Shown: one piece after another, positions 22,447 to 31,012 of the stretch
Layout: each line of letters opens with the position of its first letter
Position numbering within the stretch: the first letter of the stretch is position 1
NCBI GenBank assembly: GCA_934177995.1
Contig: CAKPPW010000012.1
Location: 1 to 36,102, forward strand
Direction of reading: 5' to 3'
From: an uncultured Bacilli bacterium
GTDB lineage: Bacteria; Bacillota_I; Bacilli_A; RF39; UBA660
DNA length: 36,102 bases
Translations under genes and position numbers: made by a program
The notes under the pieces: generated by a model
The model's database searches: none
The model's input: the letters and a program-made list of their open reading frames with translations, nothing else
Told to the model about the DNA's origin: nothing

Positions 22447-24316
22447 GGGAAAGCTAAAAAATATATTAACGGTAGCAACATCAATATTTTTATTAATAAT
22501 TGTAATAGGAATCAGTTATTCAGCCTTTATCTATAGTGGAATAGGTAAGAAAGAAAATACAATTACAACCGGAGCAATAACGATGCTTTATACTGAAAGT
22601 AATAATACTATATCAATAAATAATGCTTTGCCTACAACAGATAATACTGGTAAGACTAGAAAAAATAGTGGAGAGTATTTTGACTTTTCTGTCAAGTCAT
22701 CTATCATTGGAAATACCGATATCAACTATGAAATAGCAGCTAAAGAAGAAACTGGCAATACTTTTAGTGGCAATAATATTAAGTATTATTTAACTACTGT
22801 AGATAGTGCTGGGAAAGAAACAGAGGTAATGGCACCAAGGACATACTATGAAGAACCATCAGGAAATGTTTATACAGGACGACCTGCTGATATGATGAGT
22901 TTATATACAGGTAATTTAAATCAACAAGGAGAGACGACAATTAATTATAGATTAAGAATCTGGGTAGATGAGAACTATAATCCACAGAATGATAATGGTG
23001 GATTAACTTATAAAGTAAGAGTAAATGTTTATGGACAAACTTCAGATACTGTAGCACAAGCAGAGGATACCTATTGTAAAGACAATGGCTTTACTACTTT
23101 ATCAGATTGTATGTTAGTAATGAATAATCATGAAGCCACAACTGATGCAGCAAAGACTGCTATTAAAGCCAAAGGAACACCAGACTTTAATAAGATAGCA
23201 CCAAATGATAGTGAGACTGATGGACTATATATGGCCGAAGATGATGATGGAGAAAGTTATTATTATAGAGGAGCGGTTAAAAATAATTATGTATCCTTTG
23301 CCGGATTCATTTGGAGAATTATACGTCGAAATGGAGATGGAAGTGTCAGAATGATTTATTCTGGCAAAAGCACTTCGGATACTGGAGATTCAGTTATGAT
23401 CAGTAGTTCTCAATTTAGTAGTAAATATTGGGATCCAACTTATGTTGGATATAAATATAATGAAAGTTTTTCATTACATGAAGATAACGGTACTACAAGA
23501 TATACATGGTTTACCAATACTCAGAAATATAATTATGGAACAGGATATACCTTTGATGAGTCAACTAGAAAGTTCACTTTAACTGGAGATATCAAACAAC
23601 TAACATGGACTGATAATCATGATGAGATAGTAAATAATAAACTATATAGTTGTTTAAATACTAGTTGTAATGTAGTTTATAAAGTAACAGAATATAACAA
23701 TGCCACTAGAATGATAGTACAACCAATAAGTTATAGTTCTAATAGTTTAGTAGATGCTCAGACTAATATGATAGATTCAACAATAAAAACAAAATTAGAT
23801 AGTTGGTATCAAAATAACCTTACGAACTATACTCCATATTTAGCAGATACAACTTTCTGTAATGATAGAAGTATGGTATCAGGTTCAGGATATTTAATAT
23901 CATCTGGCACAAACTATGGGACATATCAGCGTATACAAGATAATAAGGCTCCAAGTTTAAAGTGCAGTCAAGAAAATGATAGATTTAAAGTGTCAAGTGA
24001 GAGTGCTAAACTTAATTATCCGGTAGGATTAATATTAGTCGATGAAGTAGCCCTTGCAGGTGGAAAGTCAGGCTCTGCTAATAGTAATTATTATCTATAT
24101 AATGGAAAGTACTTCTGGACGCTTTCTCCGTCTAACTTCGCTTCTAACAACTCGTATGCTTACGTTTGGCCTGTGATGTCTTCAGGGAGCTTGCTTCCGT
24201 GGTCTGGCGTGACCAGTTCTCTTGGGGTCCGTCCAGTAATAAATATCAAGCAAGATGTCATTATTACTAAAGGTGATGGCTCAGCACTTAATCCTTTTGT
24301 CGTTACCACTGAATAG
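22439..24316 (+). CDS. Secreted/anchored protein with TasA-like N-terminus and adenine-poor variable C-terminus
   Basis: A 625-residue exported protein. Residues 1-32 are a basic start and hydrophobic helix ending ISYSAFIYSG, resembling SipW-dependent TasA/camelysin-type precursors. Residues 35-205 form a beta-rich domain. From about 265 (YYYRGAVKNNYVSFAGFIWRIIR) to the end it resembles a DUF6273-like domain, closing with VRPVINIKQDV and GDGSALNPFVV. Residues 558-599 are encoded by DNA of strikingly different composition (separate entry). The ribosome site GAGGTGG is 8 bases before the ATG. A hybrid histidine kinase follows. Likely displayed on the surface or in matrix fibres; ligand unknown. 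Confidence 0.7.
   Translation: MNKGKLKNILTVATSIFLLIIVIGISYSAFIYSGIGKKENTITTGAITMLYTESNNTISINNALPTTDNTGKTRKNSGEYFDFSVKSSIIGNTDINYEIAAKEETGNTFSGNNIKYYLTTVDSAGKETEVMAPRTYYEEPSGNVYTGRPADMMSLYTGNLNQQGETTINYRLRIWVDENYNPQNDNGGLTYKVRVNVYGQTSDTVAQAEDTYCKDNGFTTLSDCMLVMNNHEATTDAAKTAIKAKGTPDFNKIAPNDSETDGLYMAEDDDGESYYYRGAVKNNYVSFAGFIWRIIRRNGDGSVRMIYSGKSTSDTGDSVMISSSQFSSKYWDPTYVGYKYNESFSLHEDNGTTRYTWFTNTQKYNYGTGYTFDESTRKFTLTGDIKQLTWTDNHDEIVNNKLYSCLNTSCNVVYKVTEYNNATRMIVQPISYSSNSLVDAQTNMIDSTIKTKLDSWYQNNLTNYTPYLADTTFCNDRSMVSGSGYLISSGTNYGTYQRIQDNKAPSLKCSQENDRFKVSSESAKLNYPVGLILVDEVALAGGKSGSANSNYYLYNGKYFWTLSPSNFASNNSYAYVWPVMSSGSLLPWSGVTSSLGVRPVINIKQDVIITKGDGSALNPFVVTTE
24110..24234 (+). other. Adenine-depleted, GC-rich segment: putative variable region
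   Basis: Counting 24111-24234 by hand gives 15 A, 35 C, 43 T, 31 G (12% A, 53% GC). The 100 bases ending at 24100 have 31% A and 36% GC; 24241-24300 has 33% A and 33% GC. Codons are foreign to this genome (CCG, TCG, ACG, AAC, GGC, GTC). It encodes residues 558-599, and ends in a G/C-rich stretch around 24221-24234. Sense-strand A depletion at a domain end is what A-directed mutagenesis by a diversity-generating retroelement leaves. Confidence 0.55.
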
Positions 24317-24396
24317 AAAATTGAATATTTGAAAAATAATGTTCTTTTTTGTCTAAAAATATGATATTCTATTACTAGATAGGATGGCGATGTAAA

Positions 24397-26310
24397 ATGG
24401 TGAAGAATCCAGGGAATTCTTTTACACTGTTAAGTTTAGTTTATATTATATTATTAACAATTGTATACTTTTCAAAACCAAGAGCTAAAAACATAGAAAC
24501 AAAGACATATAGCTATATAGTAATAACATGTTTAGTAGGATGTCTAGTTTCTCTTGGTACTTATTACTTTATGTTTCATATAGATATGTATCCGATATTA
24601 AATGAAATATTTGCAAGAAGTTATTTACTGTTTATCTTAACTTACACCTCACTAGTTTCTTATTATGTTCTTGCTATATCAATAAATGATAAATTATCCG
24701 ATGAGAAAAAAGAAAAATATATATTTTATAGTAAAGTAGCAGTTATGTCACTAACTATCTTTTCCTTTTTAATTTCACTAATACTTCCAATGGACTATGT
24801 TAGTAAGAAAGATATGGTATATTCAACCGGTCCCGCAGTAAAGTTTGTTTTCTCTTTTACTAGAGGGTATGCTCTTTTATGGATATTAATACTAGTTACT
24901 AAGATAAAAAGAATAACAGAGAAAAAGTACTATCCGATGATAATATATATTATTTTAGGAGGATTAATTTCTTGTGTTCAAGGAGCTCATCCAGAGTATT
25001 TATTATCAACATCTATGATTGTGTTTGTAACTTTCTTAATGTACTTTACTATTGAAAACCCTGATGTAAAACTAATTGCCCAACTAGAACTTGCTAAGAC
25101 GGGAGCAGAAAAAGCTAATAGGGCTAAGAGTGATTTCTTATCAAGTATGTCTCATGAGATTAGAACACCACTTAATGCTATTGTAGGATTATCAGAAGAT
25201 ATTGAAAGCTATAAAGATAGAGTACCTAAAGAAGTGGTAGAAGATACTACTGATATTAAAAATGCATCTGACACCTTACTTGAAATAGTAGGTAATATCT
25301 TAGATATCAATAAGATTGAAAGTGACCATATGGAACTAGTAGAACAGGAATATAACTTCAAAGAGGAAATAACTAAGATGGCTCGTGTAACTGCCACTAG
25401 AATAGGTGATAAACCAATTGAGTTTGAGATGAATATGGCTGTAGATATACCAGATATATTAATAGGTGATAAGCTTCATGTTAAGACAGTAGTAAATAAC
25501 TTACTAACTAATGCTATTAAATATACAGATAAAGGAAAAGTAAGTTTAACTGTTAAATGTATTAATAGAGGAAATAATTGTAACTTAATAATTAGTGTTC
25601 AAGATACTGGTAGAGGAATAAAGAAAGAAAATATAGAAAAACTATTTACTAAATTTGAACGACTTGATCAAGATAAAAATACAACTATTGAAGGAACTGG
25701 TCTTGGACTTGCTATTACTAAATCATTAGTTAATCTAATGAATGGTAAGATTAATGTTCAAAGTAGATTTGGAACAGGCTCATTATTTGTAGTTAATCTT
25801 CCCCAAAAGATTGGTAAGAGAATAGATCCAAAGAATAATGATAAAGTAAGTACTAATGATAATATCAAAATAGATACTAGTAGTAAAAAAATATTAATAG
25901 TAGATGATAATAACTTAAATATAAAAGTTACTACTAAGATGCTTAAAGATTTAAATTATCAAGTAGATGATTGTACCTCTGGAAAAGCTTGTTTAGAAAA
26001 GATAAAAAATGGTAATAAGTATGATGTTATTTTAATGGATATAATGATGCCAGAGATGAGTGGAGAAGAGACTTTAAAAGAACTTAAGAAAGATAGTGAT
26101 TTTATTACTCCAGTAGTTGCTCTTACTGCTGATGCTTTATCTGGTTGTGAAGAAAAGTATAAGAGTTTAGGATTTAGTGAATACCTATCTAAACCATTTA
26201 AAAGAGAAGAGTTAGATGATAAACTTAAAAAAATATTAGGTGATGATAATAAGATATCTTGGGATAATGTAGATAGTGTTGTTATTTGTGATGAGGAGAG
26301 TGAAAAGTAA
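24397..26310 (+). CDS. Hybrid sensor histidine kinase with 7-helix input domain
   Basis: A 637-residue two-component sensor. Seven membrane helices (about 10-215) form the input domain, like the histidine-kinase N-terminal 7TM group. The HisKA helix carries phospho-acceptor His253 in SMSHEIRTPLN. The ATPase domain has NNLLTNAIKYTDKG, DTGRGI (403-408) and GTGLGLAI (433-440). A receiver domain (498-614) holds Asp503-Asp504 and acceptor Asp548 in LMDIMMPEMSG, plus Lys599 in YLSKPFK. No DNA-binding output or partner regulator is nearby. An extended -10 (TGATATTCT, 24362-24370) precedes it. The signal is unknown. Confidence 0.9.
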   Translation: MVKNPGNSFTLLSLVYIILLTIVYFSKPRAKNIETKTYSYIVITCLVGCLVSLGTYYFMFHIDMYPILNEIFARSYLLFILTYTSLVSYYVLAISINDKLSDEKKEKYIFYSKVAVMSLTIFSFLISLILPMDYVSKKDMVYSTGPAVKFVFSFTRGYALLWILILVTKIKRITEKKYYPMIIYIILGGLISCVQGAHPEYLLSTSMIVFVTFLMYFTIENPDVKLIAQLELAKTGAEKANRAKSDFLSSMSHEIRTPLNAIVGLSEDIESYKDRVPKEVVEDTTDIKNASDTLLEIVGNILDINKIESDHMELVEQEYNFKEEITKMARVTATRIGDKPIEFEMNMAVDIPDILIGDKLHVKTVVNNLLTNAIKYTDKGKVSLTVKCINRGNNCNLIISVQDTGRGIKKENIEKLFTKFERLDQDKNTTIEGTGLGLAITKSLVNLMNGKINVQSRFGTGSLFVVNLPQKIGKRIDPKNNDKVSTNDNIKIDTSSKKILIVDDNNLNIKVTTKMLKDLNYQVDDCTSGKACLEKIKNGNKYDVILMDIMMPEMSGEETLKELKKDSDFITPVVALTADALSGCEEKYKSLGFSEYLSKPFKREELDDKLKKILGDDNKISWDNVDSVVICDEESEK

Positions 26311-27287
26311 TGAAGAATATTACAGTATTAGGTGGAGGCGTTTTAGGTAGTCAAATAGCTTTCCAGTCTAGCTATATGGGATTTAATGTAACTATATATC
26401 TTAGAAGTGAAGGAAGTATTGAAAGATGTAAACCAAAACTTGCTAAACTAAAAGAAACTTATATAAAATCTATTAATTTAATGGCTAAAGATAAATCATA
26501 TGATTCTTGGTGTAATGGAATATCATCATATGATGATTTTGATAAAGATAAATGTTTAAAGAAAGTGGAAGATGGTTTTAATAACATAAAACTAGAACTA
26601 GATTTAGCAAAGTCAGTAAATGATGCTGATTTAGTTATTGAATCAATGAGTGAAGAAATGGAAGCTAAAAAAGATATGTTTATAAGACTTAGTAAGGTAC
26701 TACCTAGTAAAACTATAGTAGTTACTAACTCATCTACTATGTTACCAAGTCGTCTTGCTAAGTATACAAATAGACCAGATAAGTTTTTAGCTCTACATTT
26801 TGCTAACTCTATTTGGAAAAATAATATAGCAGAGGTAATGAAACAGAAAGATACAAAAGAAGAATACTTTAATATAGTCTTAAACTTTGCTAAAGAAATT
26901 AATATGATACCATTACCAGTTAGAAAAGAAAAGTCAGGTTATCTTTTAAATTCTATGTTAATACCTTTCTTGTTTTCTGCTCTTGACTTAGTGGTAAATG
27001 AAATATCAGATCCAACAAGTATTGATAAAGCTTGGACTATTGGAACAGGTTCACCTGAAGGACCATTTCAAATACTAGATATAGTAGGGTTAAAAACAGC
27101 TTATGATATAGTAGAAATGTATGTTAAGATACCATCATTTCTAGCTCCTTATAACTTTAAGGGAATGCATAAATTACTAAAGAAATATTTAGACGAAGGA
27201 AAACTAGGAAAAGCTAGTGGAGAAGGATTTTATAAATATGATAATGATAAGAGGGGAAATAACAATGAAAAAGAAAATAATATTTAG
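26310..27287 (+). CDS. 3-hydroxyacyl-CoA dehydrogenase-like NAD protein
   Basis: A 325-residue dehydrogenase with an N-terminal Rossmann fold (VLGGGVLGSQIAFQ, 5-18) and the family segments DLVIESMSEE, TNSSTMLPSRLA and LALHFANSIW. The C-terminal helical domain has the expected KEKSGYLLNSML and GSPEGPFQILDIVGL. This is the fold of 3-hydroxyacyl- or 3-hydroxybutyryl-CoA dehydrogenases. No thiolase or crotonase accompanies it, so it could act on another hydroxy acid. It overlaps the kinase stop by one base (TAATG) and the next gene by 23 bp. Confidence 0.82.
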   Translation: MKNITVLGGGVLGSQIAFQSSYMGFNVTIYLRSEGSIERCKPKLAKLKETYIKSINLMAKDKSYDSWCNGISSYDDFDKDKCLKKVEDGFNNIKLELDLAKSVNDADLVIESMSEEMEAKKDMFIRLSKVLPSKTIVVTNSSTMLPSRLAKYTNRPDKFLALHFANSIWKNNIAEVMKQKDTKEEYFNIVLNFAKEINMIPLPVRKEKSGYLLNSMLIPFLFSALDLVVNEISDPTSIDKAWTIGTGSPEGPFQILDIVGLKTAYDIVEMYVKIPSFLAPYNFKGMHKLLKKYLDEGKLGKASGEGFYKYDNDKRGNNNEKENNI

Positions 27288-28317
27288 TGGTATATTAGCA
27301 GCAATAATAGTAGCCATTGGACTTAGTAAGTTTGCTTTTAAAAATGATATAAAAGAAACTAAAGGAGTAGAAGTAGTCCCTACTATGGAAGATACTATTG
27401 TTAAAGATAGTAGTTGGTGTCCTACTTTTCAGCTGATATTTAATGACTTGAAAAATAATCTTGTAAAACAAGATGTTAAGTTTAGTACTAGTAATAGTTT
27501 TTTAGATAATTTAAATAAAGAAGAATTTACAGAAAGTGATATATCAAGTGATTATTATTATAAAACCTATGGTGTTAAAAGTATTGAACTTAAAAATAAG
27601 ATAATTAAAGGGATAAAAGATAAATTTAATCAAGAAAGTGATATCTTAGATAGATTTGATTTTACTAATAGTTCTCCTAATAACTATTTCTTTTATAGTA
27701 TGTTATATCGAGAATTTAAGTATCCTAAGAAATTTAATAAGCTAGCTAAAGGTAAATTTAATGATAAGTATGATAATATTAAATACTTTGGAATTAAAGA
27801 TAGGGATGAAGAACTAGCTAGTGAGATAAAAGTACTTTATTATAATAGTGAAGATGATTTTGCTATTAAACTTTTAACTACATCAAATGATGAAGTTATA
27901 ATTAATAAGAATCCTAAAGGTAATAACTTTAAAGAAATATATAATAATATAACTAGTAAGTCTAAAGACTATAAGGATAATGAATTTGTTGTTGATAATG
28001 ATTATTTTAAGATGCCATATTTAAATTTTAATGTCTTGAAAGAATATAAAGAATTAGAAGGGCAACCTATTAAAGATAGTAATGGTGATTCTATAGAAAT
28101 AGATACTGCTATCCAAACGATTAAGTTTAGTCTAGATGATGTTGGAGGAAAGATAAAAAGTGAAGCAGGTATGGATACAACAAAAGCTTCTATCGGTATT
28201 AATAGAGAAGAAAGATACTTTTATGTGGATGAGACCTTTGCCATCTTTCTTAAAGAAGCATCTAAAGATAAACCATACTTTGCAGCAAGAGTTGATGATA
28301 TAAGAAAATTTCAATAA
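27265..28317 (+). CDS. Anchored extracytoplasmic protein, possibly serpin-like
   Basis: I start at ATG 27265, after GAGGGGAAA; earlier in-frame ATGs lie inside the dehydrogenase gene without ribosome sites. The 350-residue product has an N-terminal anchor helix (6-24) and an exported domain. The end of the domain (AIQTIKFSLDDVGGKIKSEA, then YVDETFAIFLKEASKDKPYFAARVDDI) recalls the hinge and closing strands of serpins (E-G-x-A-x-x-x-T, then PF.F.I...P.F.G.V), with a shortened N-terminal half. If so, it would be a surface protease inhibitor; by eye alone the link is weak. Confidence 0.55.
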   Translation: MKKKIIFSGILAAIIVAIGLSKFAFKNDIKETKGVEVVPTMEDTIVKDSSWCPTFQLIFNDLKNNLVKQDVKFSTSNSFLDNLNKEEFTESDISSDYYYKTYGVKSIELKNKIIKGIKDKFNQESDILDRFDFTNSSPNNYFFYSMLYREFKYPKKFNKLAKGKFNDKYDNIKYFGIKDRDEELASEIKVLYYNSEDDFAIKLLTTSNDEVIINKNPKGNNFKEIYNNITSKSKDYKDNEFVVDNDYFKMPYLNFNVLKEYKELEGQPIKDSNGDSIEIDTAIQTIKFSLDDVGGKIKSEAGMDTTKASIGINREERYFYVDETFAIFLKEASKDKPYFAARVDDIRKFQ

Positions 28318-28361
28318 TATGACTTATATATTAGTGTAAAACTTAATAAGGATATGAAAAT

Positions 28362-29483
28362 ATGATTTTAAGAAGTATTGATAATTTAGATGAATTAATA
28401 AATAACGATTGTAGGGAACATATAGACACTGTTAAATATAGAATTTCAAATGACGATAGATTAAATAGTAAGGAATTACTAGATTATATAAACTATTCTA
28501 AAGCTAGTAAGAAATTTTATGAAATGTCTGATTTTAATGAATTAAAAGCATTTTATTTACACGATATTCAAACTACTACTAGTGCTTTTAAACAATTGAA
28601 TAAAAAAGAAATAATGATTGCTTATATGGAATTAATTAGATTAAGTGTGATGTATGAAAATATTGGCGAAAAGGCTAGCTTGTTATCACAGACTGGTTTG
28701 AATGCTTCTTTGTTAGGAAAAGGTGTATGTGATAGTCAAGCAAAGTATTTGTGTAATTTGTTACTTGCCTCAAATATTAAGGCAATAGCAAGAAAAATAT
28801 ATGAAAAAGGACACAATCATACAGTTGTTATTGCACAGCTTGGTAATAAAAAAGTCCTATTAGATCCAACTAATTATGATGGCAGTAAAAATGTATTTAT
28901 TAAAGGATCAGAAGTTTATAAGAAGAACTTTGGTGATGATGAGTTGTCTTCTTTAGAGGTTAATTATGATGAAATAATTTTTGCTAGAAAAATTACTATG
29001 AGGCATTTAGTTAAAAAATTTAAAATAGATGAATTGTCAACTAAACTTCAATTAGATACATTAGATTATGATGAAAAAGTAATAAAAATCATTAATTTTA
29101 TTCAAGATAATTTAATATCAAAAGTTTCTGATAACATGGAAACAAGAGGGGTAGAATTTAATGATAGGGAATTTGATTCTGGTAAGTTAATAGAACTATT
29201 ATTCTTTGCTAACCAAATAGATTACAACTTAATATCAACTGGTAGAGGAAAAGCTAACAGTTATTTATCATTAAAATTATTTAATCAAGATATGATTATG
29301 AATCCTCAGGGCATAAGTGAAAATCATCAATATAATTTTTTAGTATCTGTCTTAGAAAATGGTGAATTTTCATGTGTGAATAAAAATTTGAAAATAATGA
29401 ATAAAATTGATTTGGTAGAAAATAGTTTACTATTAAAAAGTCAGCTTATTGACCCTTTAAGAAAAAATCACATAAAGTATTGA
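28362..29483 (+). CDS. Transglutaminase-like (papain-fold) protein
   Basis: A 373-residue cytosolic-looking protein with a transglutaminase-like triad: Cys123 in GKGVCDSQAKYL, His153 in GHNHTVV, and Asp168 in VLLDPTNYDG. Spacing and order (Cys-His-Asp) fit the transglutaminase/protease superfamily. No signal peptide or membrane helix is seen. The C-terminal half (about 200-373) is unassigned. The ribosome site AAGGATATG precedes ATG 28362, and a terminator follows the stop at once. Substrate and direction (crosslinking or cleavage) unknown. Confidence 0.7.
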   Translation: MILRSIDNLDELINNDCREHIDTVKYRISNDDRLNSKELLDYINYSKASKKFYEMSDFNELKAFYLHDIQTTTSAFKQLNKKEIMIAYMELIRLSVMYENIGEKASLLSQTGLNASLLGKGVCDSQAKYLCNLLLASNIKAIARKIYEKGHNHTVVIAQLGNKKVLLDPTNYDGSKNVFIKGSEVYKKNFGDDELSSLEVNYDEIIFARKITMRHLVKKFKIDELSTKLQLDTLDYDEKVIKIINFIQDNLISKVSDNMETRGVEFNDREFDSGKLIELLFFANQIDYNLISTGRGKANSYLSLKLFNQDMIMNPQGISENHQYNFLVSVLENGEFSCVNKNLKIMNKIDLVENSLLLKSQLIDPLRKNHIKY

Positions 29484-29506
29484 CCGGGAGTTAACCTCCT
29501 GGTTTT
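29483..29506 (+). terminator. Rho-independent terminator
   Basis: CCGGGAG (29484-29490) pairs with CTCCTGG (29496-29502) with one G-T pair, followed by TTTT. It starts directly at the stop codon. Confidence 0.75.
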
Positions 29507-29543
29507 ATAATTTAATTGTACTAAAGTTAAGGAGGAATGAAAG

Positions 29544-30047
29544 ATGAAGAGTTTAGTAGTTTATTTTTCTCATATAGGAGAAAATTATATGAATGGTGCT
29601 ATTAGAAATATTACTAAGGGTAATACTGAGATAGTTGCCGAAGAAATTAGTAAGTTAACAGGAGCAGACTTATTTAAAGTAGAACCAGTTAATGTTTATC
29701 CTTATAACTATCAAGAGTGTTGTGATGTAGCAAAGGATGAGCTTACTAATAATATAAGAAGAGAGATAAAAAGTAAGTTAGATAATGTAGATAATTACGA
29801 TGTAATCTATATTGGTGGACCTGTTTGGTGTGGGCATTATCCTATGCCAATCTTTACGGCTTTAGATGGTGTTGATTTAACTGGTAAAACTATTAAACCA
29901 TTTACTACTCATGAAGGGTCAGGTTTAGGTAGTGTTATGGATGATGTTAGAAAATTATGTCCTAATGCTAAAATAGAAAATGGTTTAAGTATTGTTGGTA
30001 GTAGATCTGAAAATGCTAAAGAAGAATTAGAAAGATGGTGTATATAA
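29544..30047 (+). CDS. Flavodoxin-family protein
   Basis: A 167-residue flavodoxin-like protein. The FMN phosphate loop region is LVVYFSHIGENY, and the aromatic binding loop is IGGPVWCGHYPMP. LTGKTIKPFTTHEGSGLG is typical of the Flavodoxin_4 group found in anaerobes. It probably serves electron transfer or quinone-type reduction. The ribosome site AAGGAGG is strong. It opens a redox cluster with a CMD protein, a cupin and a second flavodoxin; its stop overlaps the next start by one base. Confidence 0.85.
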   Translation: MKSLVVYFSHIGENYMNGAIRNITKGNTEIVAEEISKLTGADLFKVEPVNVYPYNYQECCDVAKDELTNNIRREIKSKLDNVDNYDVIYIGGPVWCGHYPMPIFTALDGVDLTGKTIKPFTTHEGSGLGSVMDDVRKLCPNAKIENGLSIVGSRSENAKEELERWCI

Positions 30048-30370
30048 TGGTTAAACAAACAGCAGGAAGAGATCAATTAGGTGGCTTTGCTGATGAATTT
30101 GCTAAATATAATGATGATTTATTATTTGGGGAGGTTTGGTCAAGAGAGGATAAATTATCGTTAAGAGATAGAAGTATGATAACAATAGCTGCTTTAATGG
30201 GAAAAGGAATATTAGATAGTAGTTTAGCCTATCATATTAAAAATGCTAAGAATAATGGTTTAACAAAAGAGGAGTTTGTAGAAATAGTAACTCAGCTTGC
30301 TTTTTATACGGGATGGCCTAATGCTTGGGCAGTATTTAAAATAGGAAAAGAAGTTTATATGGATGAGTAA
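30047..30370 (+). CDS. Carboxymuconolactone decarboxylase (CMD) family protein
   Basis: A 107-residue small helical protein of the CMD family: WSREDKLSLRDRSMITIAAL, the HIKNAKNNGLTKEEFVEIVTQ helix pair, and FYTGWPNAWAVFK. It lacks the CxxC of AhpD-type peroxidase partners, so it fits the gamma-CMD decarboxylase/lactonase type. I use ATG 30047 (TAATG overlap with the flavodoxin stop) because ATG 30035 lies inside that gene without a separate ribosome site. CMD, cupin and flavodoxin commonly travel together in anaerobic Firmicutes. Confidence 0.82.
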   Translation: MVKQTAGRDQLGGFADEFAKYNDDLLFGEVWSREDKLSLRDRSMITIAALMGKGILDSSLAYHIKNAKNNGLTKEEFVEIVTQLAFYTGWPNAWAVFKIGKEVYMDE

Positions 30371-30380
30371 AAACTGTTTT

Positions 30381-30540
30381 CTATTATAAGAAAAATGTGA
30401 TTTTATGTTATTGAGGTAAAAAATAGGCAATATTTCATGATAAATAATAATTATGGAAATTTATAAGCCATAGACATACGAAAACCTGTATGCCCAACTA
30501 TTATAAAAATGTGATAATATGTATTTGAGATAAAAAAATA
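30381..30540 (+). repeat. Pair of imperfect 43-45 bp direct repeats with a central inverted repeat
   Basis: CTATTATAAGAAAAATGTGA (from 30381) recurs as CTATTATAAAAATGTGATA (from 30498), and the similarity runs on to ...TAAAAAATA in both. Between them is CATAC-N8-GTATG (30473-30490). This non-coding stretch before the cupin gene looks like a duplicated promoter/operator. Confidence 0.5.
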
Positions 30541-30563
30541 TTTTAGAAAGGAATGATGCTAAG

Positions 30564-30988
30564 ATGCAAAAAGAAGATTTGCTAAGGAAAATATTTTTGG
30601 TTTAGGAAAGGAAAATGTAGATTTTGCTAAGTACTTTATTGGTAAAAGTTATCTTAATCCTTTGACTAATCCTAAAGAAACTGTGTTTTTAGCTAATGTT
30701 ACATTTGAACCAGCTTGTCGTAATAATTGGCATATTCATCATGCTACTAAAGGTGGTGGACAGATACTAGTCTGCACAGCAGGATATGGTTGGTACCAAG
30801 AAGGAGGAAAAGAAGCAGTTAGTTTAGCCCCTGGTATGGTAATTACAATACCTGCTAATGTTAAACACTGGCATGGAGCTAAAAAAGCTTCATACTTTAG
30901 TCATATTGCTATAGAAGTACCTGGTGAAAACACATCTAATGAATGGTGTGAACAAGTAACTGATGAAGAATATGATAAATTAAATTAA
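30564..30988 (+). pseudogene. Cupin-domain protein with N-terminal frameshift
   Basis: The cupin core is intact: NNWHIHHATKGGGQILVC with metal-binding His pairs, then PANVKHWHGA. Without correction the only long frame begins mid-gene at TTG 30662, with no ribosome site. ATG 30564, downstream of AAAGGA, reads MQKED and then stops early. Adding one T in the TTT at 30578-30580 restores MQKEDFAKENIFGLG, which flows into the rest (KYFIGKSYLNPL), as in complete relatives. So one base is missing: a real mutation, slippage site, or sequencing error. Such cupins pair with CMD and flavodoxin genes. Confidence 0.7.
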
Positions 30989-31012
30989 AATGTAAATAGT
31001 TGGAGGTTTTGT

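Noticed and set aside
30662..30988. Cupin gene starting at TTG 30662
   Set aside because: This is mid-domain and lacks a ribosome site; the upstream sequence encodes the missing N-terminus in the same frame back to the frameshift.
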